From assembly GCA_902363535.1 (NCBI GenBank), contig CABJAE010000006.1:53523-117522 (forward strand): a stretch of DNA of 64,000 bases. The letters run 5' to 3'. The notes below the pieces were generated by a model. The model had not been told where the DNA came from, ran no database searches, and saw only the letters and a list, made by a program, of their open reading frames with translations. Both the position numbers and the translations under genes were made by a program. This DNA is from Peptoniphilaceae bacterium (GTDB lineage: Bacteria; Bacillota; Clostridia; Tissierellales; Peptoniphilaceae). Below, in pieces: positions 1 to 9,090 of the stretch. Numbering within the stretch: position 1 is the first letter of the stretch; every line of letters starts with the position of its first letter.

Positions 1-1
1 C

Positions 2-154
2 TCCATGCGCGGCTCCATCTATCGCCTGTACATCGAATTGGACGGGAAAAAGATGCTGAAGCTGGATCAGCTGAACCGAAGCGCCAATATGCGGCGCGTC
101 GGCGACAAGGTGACAGTGTATATGCCGAAATCGGAAATCATCGGGATGGTGTAG
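2..154 (+). CDS. C-terminal end of an ABC transporter ATPase (TOBE-like tail), partial
   Basis: An open frame enters from the left edge and stops at the TAG at 152-154, giving about 50 residues. The end reads VGDKVTVYMPKSEIIGMV, which has the look of the beta-strand TOBE domain that closes PotA/FbpC-type importer ATPases (a GDKV turn followed by a strand and a hydrophobic end). The catalytic ABC domain lies outside the window, so the family and the substrate cannot be fixed. The next gene starts 3 nt after the stop, so the two are probably co-transcribed. Another OB-like or TOBE-like domain protein is possible. Confidence 0.5.
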   Translation, partial: SMRGSIYRLYIELDGKKMLKLDQLNRSANMRRVGDKVTVYMPKSEIIGMV

Positions 155-157
155 GCC

Positions 158-979
158 ATGAAACTGCTTCAACTCACCGATCTTCACTTCGGCTCCTTTC
201 CCTTTAAAGGAGAAGACAAGCGCACGGAAGCCCTGGTGCGGAACATGGTCAAGGCCCTGGAGCCGGACCTCCTCGTCCTCACCGGCGACATTCACTGGTC
301 CCTGGAATCGGGAAGTCTTACGATTCTATCCGGCGTTTTGGACTTTTTCGACAGCCTGCGCGTCCCGATCGCCATTACTTGGGGCAATCACGACAGCGAA
401 AGCGTCTATAATCGCCGGGTGCTGAAGGAACTGGTGTATCACATGAAACACCACGTGGAAAAGCGGGGCCTCGCCTCCGTGGAAGGGCGGGAGCTCTACT
501 ATTTCGACGCAGGAAACTACCGCCTGTACTTTTTAGACAGCGGCGACTACGACGAGGACCACAACTACGCCTACGTCTACGAAGAGCAGATCCGAGACCT
601 TATCGCCCTGGACGGCGGGGAAGGAAAAGAAGGCCTCTTGTTTATGCACATTCCCGTGGTGGAATTCGACGACGCGAAAAAAGCCGGCCTGGCCGTGGGC
701 AACAAAGACGAAACCGTCTGTGCTCCGGTGAAAAACACAGGCCTGGTAGACGCTTTATTAAAAGAAAGCACCGTCCGCCACATTTTCGTGGGCCACGATC
801 ACGACAACGACTTCACCGCCAATTGGCGGGGGATGAACCTTTACTACGGCCGCATCACCGGCTACAACGCCTACGGCGACTTGCCCCGGGGGGCGCGGCT
901 CATCGAGCTTACGGATGCAGGCGTTGAAAGTCGAATTGTGGAAGAAAGCCTTGACACGGAGCTTTCATCTCACTTATAA
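158..979 (+). CDS. Calcineurin-like metallophosphoesterase
   Basis: 273 residues with the full set of metal-binding motifs of the family: D-x-H near the N-terminus (TDLHFG), GD in LTGDIHW, GNHD in WGNHDSE, a later His in MHIPVVE, and GHDHDND near the C-terminus. These build a two-metal centre that hydrolyses phosphate mono- or diesters; the substrate is unknown. No signal peptide or membrane segment is visible, so it is probably cytosolic (bacterial relatives are often called purple-acid-phosphatase-like or PhoD/CpdA-like). It starts 3 nt after the upstream ABC gene. Its last codons carry the promoter of the ribosomal operon that follows, and its TAA stop is part of that promoter's -10 box. 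Confidence 0.88.
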   Translation: MKLLQLTDLHFGSFPFKGEDKRTEALVRNMVKALEPDLLVLTGDIHWSLESGSLTILSGVLDFFDSLRVPIAITWGNHDSESVYNRRVLKELVYHMKHHVEKRGLASVEGRELYYFDAGNYRLYFLDSGDYDEDHNYAYVYEEQIRDLIALDGGEGKEGLLFMHIPVVEFDDAKKAGLAVGNKDETVCAPVKNTGLVDALLKESTVRHIFVGHDHDNDFTANWRGMNLYYGRITGYNAYGDLPRGARLIELTDAGVESRIVEESLDTELSSHL

Positions 980-980
980 T
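951..980 (+). promoter_or_regulatory. Promoter of rpsF-ssb-rpsR, inside the end of the upstream gene
   Basis: Perfect TTGACA (951-956) and TATAAT (975-980) with an 18-nt spacer. The TAA stop of the metallophosphoesterase (977-979) lies inside the -10 box. Transcription should start near 987. Confidence 0.85.
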
Positions 981-986
981 GGATCA

Positions 987-1041
987 GATAGTTATCCTTG
1001 CTCGATCAATCGAGCCGTCAGTCCACAAGGAGGTGACAGAC
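987..1041 (+). promoter_or_regulatory. rpsF leader with a small hairpin, candidate S6:S18 autoregulatory site
   Basis: The leader contains a 6-bp hairpin (1000-1005 paired with 1010-1015, loop TCAA) followed by a CCG-containing segment just before the AGGAGGTG ribosome binding site (1030-1036). Many bacterial rpsF leaders bind the S6:S18 complex through a CCG-containing bulge. Assignment to that motif is inference. Confidence 0.3.
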
Positions 1042-1326
1042 TTGAACAATTATGAAGTAATCCTTATGTTCTATCCCGACGCCGAATCTGAAAGACGTGT
1101 AAAACAATACGAACGTTTAAAAGGCATCATTGCCGAAGGTGGCGTCATTAAATCGGAAGACGAATGGGGCACGCGCAAGCTGGCCTATGAAATCGAAGAT
1201 TACAAAGAAGCATTCTATGTGCTCGTCGAATTCGATGCAGAACCCGGCGTAATCAAAGAATTCAGCCGTATTGCAAGTATTTCCGATACGGTCATGCGTC
1301 ACATGGTCGTCCGCGTAGATGAATAA
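1042..1326 (+). CDS. rpsF: 30S ribosomal protein S6 (bS6)
   Basis: 94 residues beginning NNYEVILMFYPD, the typical S6 opening, with the conserved KLAYEI segment and a C-terminal MRHMVVRVDE. S6 binds 16S rRNA in the central domain as a heterodimer with S18. I chose the TTG at 1042: it lies 6 nt after a near-perfect AGGAGGTG and gives the normal S6 length. The longer frame back to 979 would add 21 residues that no S6 has and would begin inside the promoter. First gene of rpsF-ssb-rpsR. Confidence 0.93.
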   Translation: MNNYEVILMFYPDAESERRVKQYERLKGIIAEGGVIKSEDEWGTRKLAYEIEDYKEAFYVLVEFDAEPGVIKEFSRIASISDTVMRHMVVRVDE

Positions 1327-1346
1327 GAAACGGGATTGGTGATATC

Positions 1347-1841
1347 GTGAATTTAGTTGTACTTTACGGGAGACTGACGAGAGATCCGGAGCTTCGCTAT
1401 AGCCAAAACGGCATGGCAAACACCTTTGCCACCATCGCCGTGGATCGCGGCATGAGTCGCGAAAAGCGCCAGGAAGCTGAAGCGGCCGGCCGGCCCACCG
1501 CCGATTTTATCGGCATTAAAGCCTTTGGAACCACTGCCGAACTTTTAGGCAATTACTTCCACAAAGGCAATCGCATCGCCGTGGAAGGTCGAATTTCCAC
1601 GGGCAGCTACGAAAAAAACGGCGAACGCGTCTATACCACCGACGTCATCGTCAACCGCGTCCACTTCATCGAAAGTGCGAAAGAAGCGGGCAATGCACAA
1701 GGTGGCCAAAACATGGCGCCGCCGACGAATATGGCTTATCAATCGAACAATCAAGCTCAAGCGAGCAATCCTTCCGGCTTCGGTCCGAAATCCGACGACG
1801 AAGGGTATTACCCGATCGACAACAATGATATCCCATTTTAA
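1347..1841 (+). CDS. ssb: Single-stranded DNA-binding protein
   Basis: 164 residues. The N-terminal OB fold (about 1-110) carries the usual LYGRLTRDPELRYSQNG opening and FIGIKAFG strand. It is followed by a low-complexity Gln/Asn-rich linker and the acidic tip DNNDIPF, which recruits replication and repair partners. It coats single-stranded DNA as a tetramer. The start is GTG with a modest GGTGAT ribosome binding site. It lies between rpsF and rpsR, the standard Firmicutes order. Confidence 0.95.
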   Translation: MNLVVLYGRLTRDPELRYSQNGMANTFATIAVDRGMSREKRQEAEAAGRPTADFIGIKAFGTTAELLGNYFHKGNRIAVEGRISTGSYEKNGERVYTTDVIVNRVHFIESAKEAGNAQGGQNMAPPTNMAYQSNNQAQASNPSGFGPKSDDEGYYPIDNNDIPF

Positions 1842-1862
1842 CCAAGGTTAAGGGGTGAGAAC

Positions 1863-2087
1863 ATGCAAAGAAGATATCGTTCCAGAAAAAAAGTCTGCAT
1901 TTACTGTGCAGATAAGGAAAAACAAATCGACTATAAAGACACGCAAACATTAAAGCGCTTTATTTCCGACCGCGGGAAGATCCTTCCCCGTCGCGTCACC
2001 GGCGCCTGCGCCAAGCACCAACGGAAGATTACCACGGCCATTAAACGCGCCAGACAAGTGGCACTTCTGCCTTACAGCGCAGACTAA
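1863..2087 (+). CDS. rpsR: 30S ribosomal protein S18 (bS18)
   Basis: 74 residues, basic, with [17 protein letters not shown], the S18 signature. CIYC near the N-terminus together with CAKH near residue 49 forms a Cys2-Cys/His set, suggesting the zinc-containing (C+) form of S18. It pairs with S6 on the small subunit platform. Last gene of the operon, followed by a strong terminator. Confidence 0.95.
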   Translation: MQRRYRSRKKVCIYCADKEKQIDYKDTQTLKRFISDRGKILPRRVTGACAKHQRKITTAIKRARQVALLPYSAD

Positions 2088-2108
2088 TCACATTTTAAAT
2101 ACACACAG

Positions 2109-2133
2109 CTCCCGCTTCGGCGGGAGTTTTTTT
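2109..2133 (+). terminator. Intrinsic terminator of rpsF-ssb-rpsR
   Basis: A 7-bp GC stem (2109-2115 with 2120-2126), UUCG loop and a run of seven T. Confidence 0.92.
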
Positions 2134-2299
2134 ATTGAAAAAATTCAGTCGTCAAGGCATCTTCATTTGATAAAAAGAAAACATCCTTCAATTGTTAACC
2201 GGAGTTATTTCGGGATGAAAAGTTGAAAATCAGCTGTTTGTACGGGAAGTATGGAATTAAAAAGAACCCTGGATTACGCAAATTTTTAAAAGAAAAAGC

Positions 2300-2328
2300 T
2301 TGACCGAGAAAAAGCCTTCGAATATTCT
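2300..2328 (+). promoter_or_regulatory. Promoter of the giant surface protein gene
   Basis: TTGACC (2300-2305), 17-nt spacer, TATTCT (2323-2328), in an AT-rich 277-nt intergenic region. The expected start is near 2335, leaving a leader of about 75 nt. Confidence 0.65.
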
Positions 2329-2337
2329 ATAAATGAT

Positions 2338-2351
2338 ATTTGATATCAAAT
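2338..2351. promoter_or_regulatory. Perfect 14-bp palindrome at the transcription start, candidate operator
   Basis: The palindrome centred on GATATC begins about 3 nt after the predicted start site of the promoter at 2300-2328, where a bound repressor would block initiation. The regulator is unknown; no regulator gene lies next to it. Confidence 0.4.
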
Positions 2352-2410
2352 AAAGAGAATCGGAGTTTGTTCGATACCTCGGTATCATTCATAATTAACA
2401 GGAGGACAGA

Positions 2411-5400
2411 ATGAAGAGAAGACAAAAACTAAGCTTGGCCATGGCTTTTTTAACGGTCATGGGCTCAGCTCAACCGATTTTCGCTTTTACGCCGGCGAAA
2501 GAAGAAACAAAGAAGGCGATTGTATCAAAGGCGGATGCCATTTTAACCAATCCCGCCATTCAAAAGCATTTGTTGGGCACCGATTACTTGGCTCCGAAAC
2601 ATAATTCTACTTATACGCCGGGCATCGATCTCGGCGACTACGAAGATGTGGAAGGCAAGGGAAAGCTTTACGGCAAGGATTCCTATATTTTAACGCCGGA
2701 TCAAATCATCGAAACACCTTGGTACGAAATTTATAATTTGGTGGCTCGCGCCAAAGGAAGTATAAATAGCCTAGATGAAGCGAAAGCACAACGTTTACTC
2801 AGCGAACTGGATACGATTCTACAAATCTATGCTTTAAATAGCGACACGAAACTAAAAGAGGACGGCGACTATCAAGGCAATTACAAGCTTGTCGACGTTC
2901 AATTAGTGGACAGCGACGGGCAAACGAATATCTACAAAGATTTAGGTACGGAAAAAGCGGATGTAAAGGATCTCTTCCAAGAAATGGAAGTGACCAAATG
3001 GGGCAATGAGCTGGAAGTGCTTTTTGTCGCCAATAAAAACAAAGTATCTAAAATCAATAGTATGGTAATGAAGAGCGTAGCGGGAAAAGAAATTCGCGTT
3101 TCCCTCGGCTCCGGTGACGCACAAGATCCGACGAAGACGAACTTAGTCGCCATCCCCATTCCTGCTGAATTAGACGGCTCGCAACTCGTCGTCGAAAGCA
3201 TGAGTTATGTGGACAATCAAGGTGCCACAAAGCGAACGGGACCTTTCGGTATTAAAATTGACTACAATACCATGACTAAATCAGCGGATAATTACAGCCG
3301 TTACGAGAAAAAGACGAAGACGAGAATTAAATATTGGATTAAGCGCGGTGAAATTTTAATCGGTAAGTATTTGGATGCCGATGTGCCGAAGGATCAAGAA
3401 CGGATTAAAACGGTGCGGAAAAGCATTGAAAAGCTTAACCAATTGCGCAATTCCGAGACGCCGTCGATGACGGAAGCTTTAAACATCGCTCAGCCGATTT
3501 ACGAAATCGAAAATACATTTACATTGCTTGAAATTTTAAATGAGCGTATTTATGAAGCCATGGACGATTTAGATTCGGGCACCATTTACAATGATAAAAA
3601 GTATACCAAGGAAAGCTTGGAAGCTTTTAGAAATTATCTCGAGAAAACGGAACAAGAAGCAGGCGATATGGATGTGCCGGAATTGGTTTCAAAGATCAGT
3701 GAGGTGCAAACTGCCAGCCAAAATAACATCCTGAAATACAATACGGAAGCCTTACAAAAACTTGTAGATCAGGCGGAAAAGTACAAGGCGGAATATTATG
3801 AAGAAGAATCCTTTGCCAAGTTTAATGTCGTAAAGATTCAAGCGAAAAAGTGGATTAAAGATAATGCGACCTATTCGCCGAGCTTAGATGAAACACAGGA
3901 TCATATAAGGGCATTGGAGCGGGCGATCAATGAACTGCAAGCGAAACCCGGCGTGCAACCGCCTGAAATCAAGGAAGATGAGCCGGGAAAACAAGGGAAA
4001 GTGATGTACTCCATCCCCGTAACTTGTTCAGATGATGCCGTAGGGAAGTGTTTGGCAGGTCCCGTTAAGTATATTCCCTCGGAAAAGAAATATATTTTCT
4101 CCTTTAAGAAAGATGGGGATAATTTTGTAGCAGGCGTCGATTACTATGCTAGCAATTTTTCCGTGAAACCGGGCAAGGTGCTTAAAACATCGGAAACAAT
4201 TGATCGCCAGCCGGTCGTGGAAGAAGTTGAGCTTATTGATCCGGGTACCGACTTTGGCAAGATATATACGAATGTAAAATACTATGATGGGAATAGGATG
4301 GGCGTACAAGACAAAAATTCCATCAGATTCAACTTAGATACCGCCAACCAACAATTAATCGGCGGCGAGGAAGACAAGCCGTCTACAGAACCTTATGATG
4401 TTACAATCGAGTATCAAAACCAAAATGGCGCCGGCAAGACCCATATGGAAAGCTTGGTATCGGAAAAAGCGACGTATGATCCGGTACAAAAGACCCTTAC
4501 TTTCTACGCTAGTCCTGAAATGGACGGCAAGAAAGTAAAGTCTTACCTTGAAAATATTAATTACGCTCCGAAGGGAACGTATATACCGGCGGATATTACG
4601 AAGAAAGTGGAATATGGTTTAGTATCCGAAAAGGCGGATGTGGATGGAGTAGCTGCTGAAAAAGCGGATGTTCCCATGGCATTTGTCTTAAAGTATGACA
4701 TCGATTCCAAAGAGAAAATTGCAGTTAACACCGACGTGGTCATTGGCCATAGCGACAAGCAAACGCAAAAAACCGGCGACACCATTTACCTTCACGTAAA
4801 AGGCGGAAAAGTGAAGACGACGAAAGAAGAATTAAAAGAATTGCAACTGGCGTTGCAAAACCGCATCAGTGATTTAAAAACCAATCACGGCATGGTTTCT
4901 AAAATTCTTCCCGAAGAAATCGACGTCTTCGACCACGTCGATCGCGGCGGCTCCGAAGAAAAAGTTGTTACAAAGAAAGTTAAAATTAACGACGCCATAA
5001 AAGAGGCACTTGGCCGCGCAGAAACAATGGATACGAAAGATCCCGAAAAGATCAAAACGTGCATAAAAGAATTAGAGGATCTCTCCCTTTCGATTTTGCC
5101 TTGGGTTAGCTTTATAAATGCAGTGGACGGCGAATCGCAAAATCTTGAAAAGTATAAGGCGGACACCCATTTCATCCAATCGACGGTGGAAAAGGCGGAA
5201 AAAGAATGGAAAGAAATAAAAGGAAAAACCACGGCCGCTATTTCCCGCGAGGATATTCGCACGTATTCCCAAACCCTTACTTCTCTCTATGACGGATTAC
5301 GTTTAGATCCGGCACCCTTGGAAAAGCTCATAAAAGACGGGGAAGAAAAGATTCAATCGGGCAAATATCAAGATGCCGGCGTCAAGGCGCTTAAAGAAAC

Positions 5401-8400
5401 AATCGACGGCTACAAAGAGCCGGACATCAGCTATCAACCTTATCCTGGCGGCCCGAAAATTGATTATAAGGGTAACTCCAACTCGAAAGGGGCGAAAGCC
5501 TACCTCGCCGACATTAAGGCGCCGAAGTCTACTTATGAGAAAGATCCAAGTGACACGACGCAAAACGGCACCAATCTGGATACATCGGTTTACGATAGCT
5601 GGGTCTACCGTGTGGATGCCGGGATCAAGGCATTAAAACTGAAAGAAGTCGGCGATTTAAGTAAGGCGGCCTTAGAAGAGGCCATTGAAAAGGCTGAAAA
5701 GGCGCTGGAAAAGAACAAGTCGAAAGAGGCAAAGGACACGTTGCGTGCGGCTATCGCCGAAGCGGAAAAGGCAAAAGACTTTACGGAACAAGATAAAATC
5801 GATGAAGCGGTCGCAAAGTTAAATGCCGCTGTAAAAACTTACGAAGCATCGAAGGATGTCTTTAAAACCGAAGCCTTACAAGCTGAAATCGACAAGGCGA
5901 AAAAGCTTTTAGATGCAACGAAGAAAGAAGAAGAAGTCAATGAAAAGCTGGCCATTGCTATTCAAACGGCGGAAAAAGGCTTGAAGGCAGACAGCCAAGA
6001 AAAAGTCGATGCTGCTTTAAAGGCCTTACAAGCCGCCGTGGAAGAATTCCAAGCTTCACCCGATCGAGCGGATCCGAACGTGCAGATTGAAGCGACGAAG
6101 ACCGTCAACATTCAGTTGTATAAAGAAAATAAAGATGAGCCATCCATGGCCAACAGTGCCCTTTGGAATCAAGGAAAGCTTACCAAAGAGAACGGCAAAT
6201 GGTATTTGGAAATGCAGTGGGTCGACATGACTGCAGGTGAGGGCAATCAAGTGACCGGTGCCATTACGGATCTTTCCTATGCTGTAAATGGTGAAATGAA
6301 AAAAGCCCAAGTCTTAGCAAAACGTGATGTAACAGTGGGCTCCAACAAGTATGAGTCACCGACTCGTGTAAAAATCGAAGTGGCGGAAAATCAACAATTT
6401 GTTCCCGTTAAGGTATCTTACAAGACATCCCTCGGACCTCAAGAACACTCTCCGGCAGCGCGCATCGCCATCGATTGGCAATCGGCGACCGACGGCTTTA
6501 ACGAAAACACCTACAAAGTGGACAAGGGGCAATTAATCGATGCCGTCAAACTTTATGAGATGTTGGCGAAGGCCGCACAGGGCGTCAATCAAGATTTAAT
6601 TAACGGCCTAAAGACAAATCTTGAAAAGGCAAATGCAGTGATCAAAAACGGCGACGCGACCATTCAAGAGGTCAAAGACGTTTACAGCGACTTGGATAAA
6701 GCGGGTAGCGCCGTCAAATTTGCCGATGAAATTTACCGCGTGCATTTAACACAATTAAAGGCCAATCTCAACGAATTCAAAGGTGAAACAGGTAAGTACA
6801 CGGTAGAGTCCTTGGAAAAATACGAAACTGTTATTACCCAAGGGGAAAAGGCATTAAAAGATGCGAAAACCTACGATGAAATTAAAGCGGCTTACGACGC
6901 TATTAAATCCATCGACGATAATCTACGCTACGACACCTCGGCCTTAGAAGCCAAAGTCGAAAAAGCTTCCGCCATGATGAACGGCAAGTACACGCAAGAA
7001 AGCAAAGATAATCTAGATGTCAAAATCAAGGATGCGAAGAAGTGGATTCGAGAAGCAAAAGAAAAAGGCATTAAAGCCGGGTATAAGGCGCTCGATCTGA
7101 CCAAGGCTTTAGATGCCGCCATGAAGGGCATGGTGGCAGAAGGTGAAGCACCGGAGAAAGCAGATAAGACGGAGCTGAAAGATCTTATTCGCGAATGTGA
7201 AGGGATGGATCTCAGCAAGTATACCGATGACAGTAAAACGGAATTTGAGAAGAAATTAAACGAAGCGAAAACTGTAGTAAGTGACGATGCGGCAACGAAG
7301 GAAGATGTCGCCGATGCCTTAAACGATTTGAAGGCGGCAAAAGAGGGGCTTGTAGAAAAGCAAGCACCGAAGGAACAAGTGACGGTGACTTTCATGAGCG
7401 ACAAGGGAACCTCACCAGCTGCCGTCACCGTCGATAAAGGCATGGTGATTTACGCCCCCGCCGGCTTTGAAGAAAATGTTTCAAAAGTCAAGGAAGGTGA
7501 GGTTACCTATGTTTTCAAAGGCTGGTTCGACGGCAATGAAAAATTCGACTTTTCAATGCCTGTTAATGGCAACAAAACGTTAATCGCTCGCTGGGAACAA
7601 GTGGAAGTGCCTGCCGATCAAGAGGCTATTTACAATGTAGAATTTTCTTGGAAGATGACGAATAGTGATGACGACGCCATGATGGGGACGGTCTTTAAAC
7701 ATCCCGCCCAATTGATCGTCAAAGATAATAAGGCTTTCTTCAGAGTAGAACTGCAAGATGCAAGCGAAGGAATCTACGTTACCGACATGGCCTATAAAGG
7801 TGAAACCCTCGTGCCGTCGAAGACGACAGAGGTGACCGTCGACGGTGTTACTCAAACGAAGCCTGCAGCATTTGATATTCCCGTGGATATGAATGATGTG
7901 AATAAGACCTTTAGATTGACAGTGACCGTTGGGGCAAAGGGAATGCCGGGCAAGGCATCGGCAGACCTTGTCGTCGATGGCGGAGGGAAAACCTCGGCAC
8001 AACCTGCGCCTCGAGTGGACAAGAAGGCACTGAATCAATTAATCGCCGAATGCGATGCTTTGGATCTAAGTCGATATGAAGAAAAGGGCAAGAGTGACTT
8101 CATAGCGGCACTGAAAGATGCGAAGGCTGTTTCTGAAAAGAGCACCGCAACCAAAGAGGATGTGGAACTGGCATTGACGAAACTGCAACAGGCAAAAGGG
8201 GCTTTGGTACAAAAGAAAACGCCGAAGCCTGAAGAAAAACCGGATACGCCGAAACCTGATGTGAAGCCGGATACGAAAAAACCTGATGTGAAGCCGGGTC
8301 ATTCCGGAGGCAGGCGGCATTTCTCTCCGGCACCGTCGAAGCCTGAAGGAAAACATACGGAACCCGGAAAGAGCCAAAAGAATACGGAGTCACCGAAAGC

Positions 8401-8947
8401 TCCCGAAGCAAACTTTAGCGACACTGTCAACCACTGGGCAAAAGAGCCTATTAACTATGTCGTCAGCAAAGGATACTTTAAAGGCGTAGGCGGCAATCGC
8501 TTTGCTCCCGAAAGGTCCATTACCCGTGCGGACTTCGTTACCGTTCTGGGACGTATGGCCGCAATCGACCAAAGCAAGTTTACGAAGAATGTGTTTAAGG
8601 ATGTCAATGGAGGCTATTACGCCGCTTACGTCAACTGGGCCGCAGAAAAGGGCATTGTTCAAGGCGTCGGCAATGGAAAATTTGATCCGAATCGGCCGAT
8701 TACGCGAGAAGAAATGGCCGTCATGATGAATAAGTTCTTACAAGTAACGAACAAAAAACTTTCCGAAAAAGAAAGCAAGGTCTTTACTGATGGCGGAACC
8801 ATTGCTCCTTGGGCGAAGGAGGCTGTTGGTGCCATGGCGAAAAAGGGCATTGTCAAAGGAATGGAAGACGGTTCGTTTAGACCGAAATCCGGATTTACCC
8901 GTGCCCAGGTAGCACAAGTTCTCTACAATTTGGATCACAATAAATAG
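2411..8947 (+). CDS. Giant secreted SLH-anchored surface protein with NEAT-like modules
   Basis: 2178 residues. A signal peptide (1-25, ending IFA) is followed by alternating modules. Beta-rich NEAT-like domains lie at about 150-288, 527-645, 660-790, 1222-1360 and 1740-1860; the fourth has the SMANSAL segment typical of NEAT domains. Lys/Glu/Ala-rich helical FIVAR-like repeats fill the stretches between them, the clearest at about 1580-1650 and 1868-1935. One InlB/Flg_new-type repeat (about 1655-1735) has the FKGWFDGNEKFDF pattern. A Pro/Lys linker (1936-2000) leads to three SLH domains (2002-2177) that should bind pyruvylated wall polymer. No LPXTG is present. The design suggests a long wall-displayed binder; NEAT domains often bind heme or hemoproteins, but heme use here is inference. 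It is monocistronic, with its own promoter, a good AGGAGG site and a terminator. Confidence 0.85.
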   Translation: MKRRQKLSLAMAFLTVMGSAQPIFAFTPAKEETKKAIVSKADAILTNPAIQKHLLGTDYLAPKHNSTYTPGIDLGDYEDVEGKGKLYGKDSYILTPDQIIETPWYEIYNLVARAKGSINSLDEAKAQRLLSELDTILQIYALNSDTKLKEDGDYQGNYKLVDVQLVDSDGQTNIYKDLGTEKADVKDLFQEMEVTKWGNELEVLFVANKNKVSKINSMVMKSVAGKEIRVSLGSGDAQDPTKTNLVAIPIPAELDGSQLVVESMSYVDNQGATKRTGPFGIKIDYNTMTKSADNYSRYEKKTKTRIKYWIKRGEILIGKYLDADVPKDQERIKTVRKSIEKLNQLRNSETPSMTEALNIAQPIYEIENTFTLLEILNERIYEAMDDLDSGTIYNDKKYTKESLEAFRNYLEKTEQEAGDMDVPELVSKISEVQTASQNNILKYNTEALQKLVDQAEKYKAEYYEEESFAKFNVVKIQAKKWIKDNATYSPSLDETQDHIRALERAINELQAKPGVQPPEIKEDEPGKQGKVMYSIPVTCSDDAVGKCLAGPVKYIPSEKKYIFSFKKDGDNFVAGVDYYASNFSVKPGKVLKTSETIDRQPVVEEVELIDPGTDFGKIYTNVKYYDGNRMGVQDKNSIRFNLDTANQQLIGGEEDKPSTEPYDVTIEYQNQNGAGKTHMESLVSEKATYDPVQKTLTFYASPEMDGKKVKSYLENINYAPKGTYIPADITKKVEYGLVSEKADVDGVAAEKADVPMAFVLKYDIDSKEKIAVNTDVVIGHSDKQTQKTGDTIYLHVKGGKVKTTKEELKELQLALQNRISDLKTNHGMVSKILPEEIDVFDHVDRGGSEEKVVTKKVKINDAIKEALGRAETMDTKDPEKIKTCIKELEDLSLSILPWVSFINAVDGESQNLEKYKADTHFIQSTVEKAEKEWKEIKGKTTAAISREDIRTYSQTLTSLYDGLRLDPAPLEKLIKDGEEKIQSGKYQDAGVKALKETIDGYKEPDISYQPYPGGPKIDYKGNSNSKGAKAYLADIKAPKSTYEKDPSDTTQNGTNLDTSVYDSWVYRVDAGIKALKLKEVGDLSKAALEEAIEKAEKALEKNKSKEAKDTLRAAIAEAEKAKDFTEQDKIDEAVAKLNAAVKTYEASKDVFKTEALQAEIDKAKKLLDATKKEEEVNEKLAIAIQTAEKGLKADSQEKVDAALKALQAAVEEFQASPDRADPNVQIEATKTVNIQLYKENKDEPSMANSALWNQGKLTKENGKWYLEMQWVDMTAGEGNQVTGAITDLSYAVNGEMKKAQVLAKRDVTVGSNKYESPTRVKIEVAENQQFVPVKVSYKTSLGPQEHSPAARIAIDWQSATDGFNENTYKVDKGQLIDAVKLYEMLAKAAQGVNQDLINGLKTNLEKANAVIKNGDATIQEVKDVYSDLDKAGSAVKFADEIYRVHLTQLKANLNEFKGETGKYTVESLEKYETVITQGEKALKDAKTYDEIKAAYDAIKSIDDNLRYDTSALEAKVEKASAMMNGKYTQESKDNLDVKIKDAKKWIREAKEKGIKAGYKALDLTKALDAAMKGMVAEGEAPEKADKTELKDLIRECEGMDLSKYTDDSKTEFEKKLNEAKTVVSDDAATKEDVADALNDLKAAKEGLVEKQAPKEQVTVTFMSDKGTSPAAVTVDKGMVIYAPAGFEENVSKVKEGEVTYVFKGWFDGNEKFDFSMPVNGNKTLIARWEQVEVPADQEAIYNVEFSWKMTNSDDDAMMGTVFKHPAQLIVKDNKAFFRVELQDASEGIYVTDMAYKGETLVPSKTTEVTVDGVTQTKPAAFDIPVDMNDVNKTFRLTVTVGAKGMPGKASADLVVDGGGKTSAQPAPRVDKKALNQLIAECDALDLSRYEEKGKSDFIAALKDAKAVSEKSTATKEDVELALTKLQQAKGALVQKKTPKPEEKPDTPKPDVKPDTKKPDVKPGHSGGRRHFSPAPSKPEGKHTEPGKSQKNTESPKAPEANFSDTVNHWAKEPINYVVSKGYFKGVGGNRFAPERSITRADFVTVLGRMAAIDQSKFTKNVFKDVNGGYYAAYVNWAAEKGIVQGVGNGKFDPNRPITREEMAVMMNKFLQVTNKKLSEKESKVFTDGGTIAPWAKEAVGAMAKKGIVKGMEDGSFRPKSGFTRAQVAQVLYNLDHNK

Positions 8948-8970
8948 ACTTCGAAGACCTCCAATCGAAA

Positions 8971-9012
8971 AAAATAGGTTTCAAGTGCTCGAGAGCCTTG
9001 AGGCCTATTTTT
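8971..9012 (+). terminator. Terminator of the surface protein gene
   Basis: A 15-bp stem (8971-8985 with 8997-9011, two G-U pairs) running into T-rich sequence. Confidence 0.8.
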
Positions 9013-9090
9013 ATGCTCGAAAGAGGAGAATGGCCGTGAATGGCGTAATCAGCGAAAATATGGTAAAATAGCGTGATATGAGGTGATAGA

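Noticed and set aside
4028..8938. Many antisense frames within the giant surface protein gene
   Set aside because: They arise from the Lys/Glu/Ala-biased codons on the plus strand; no ribosome binding site or domain.
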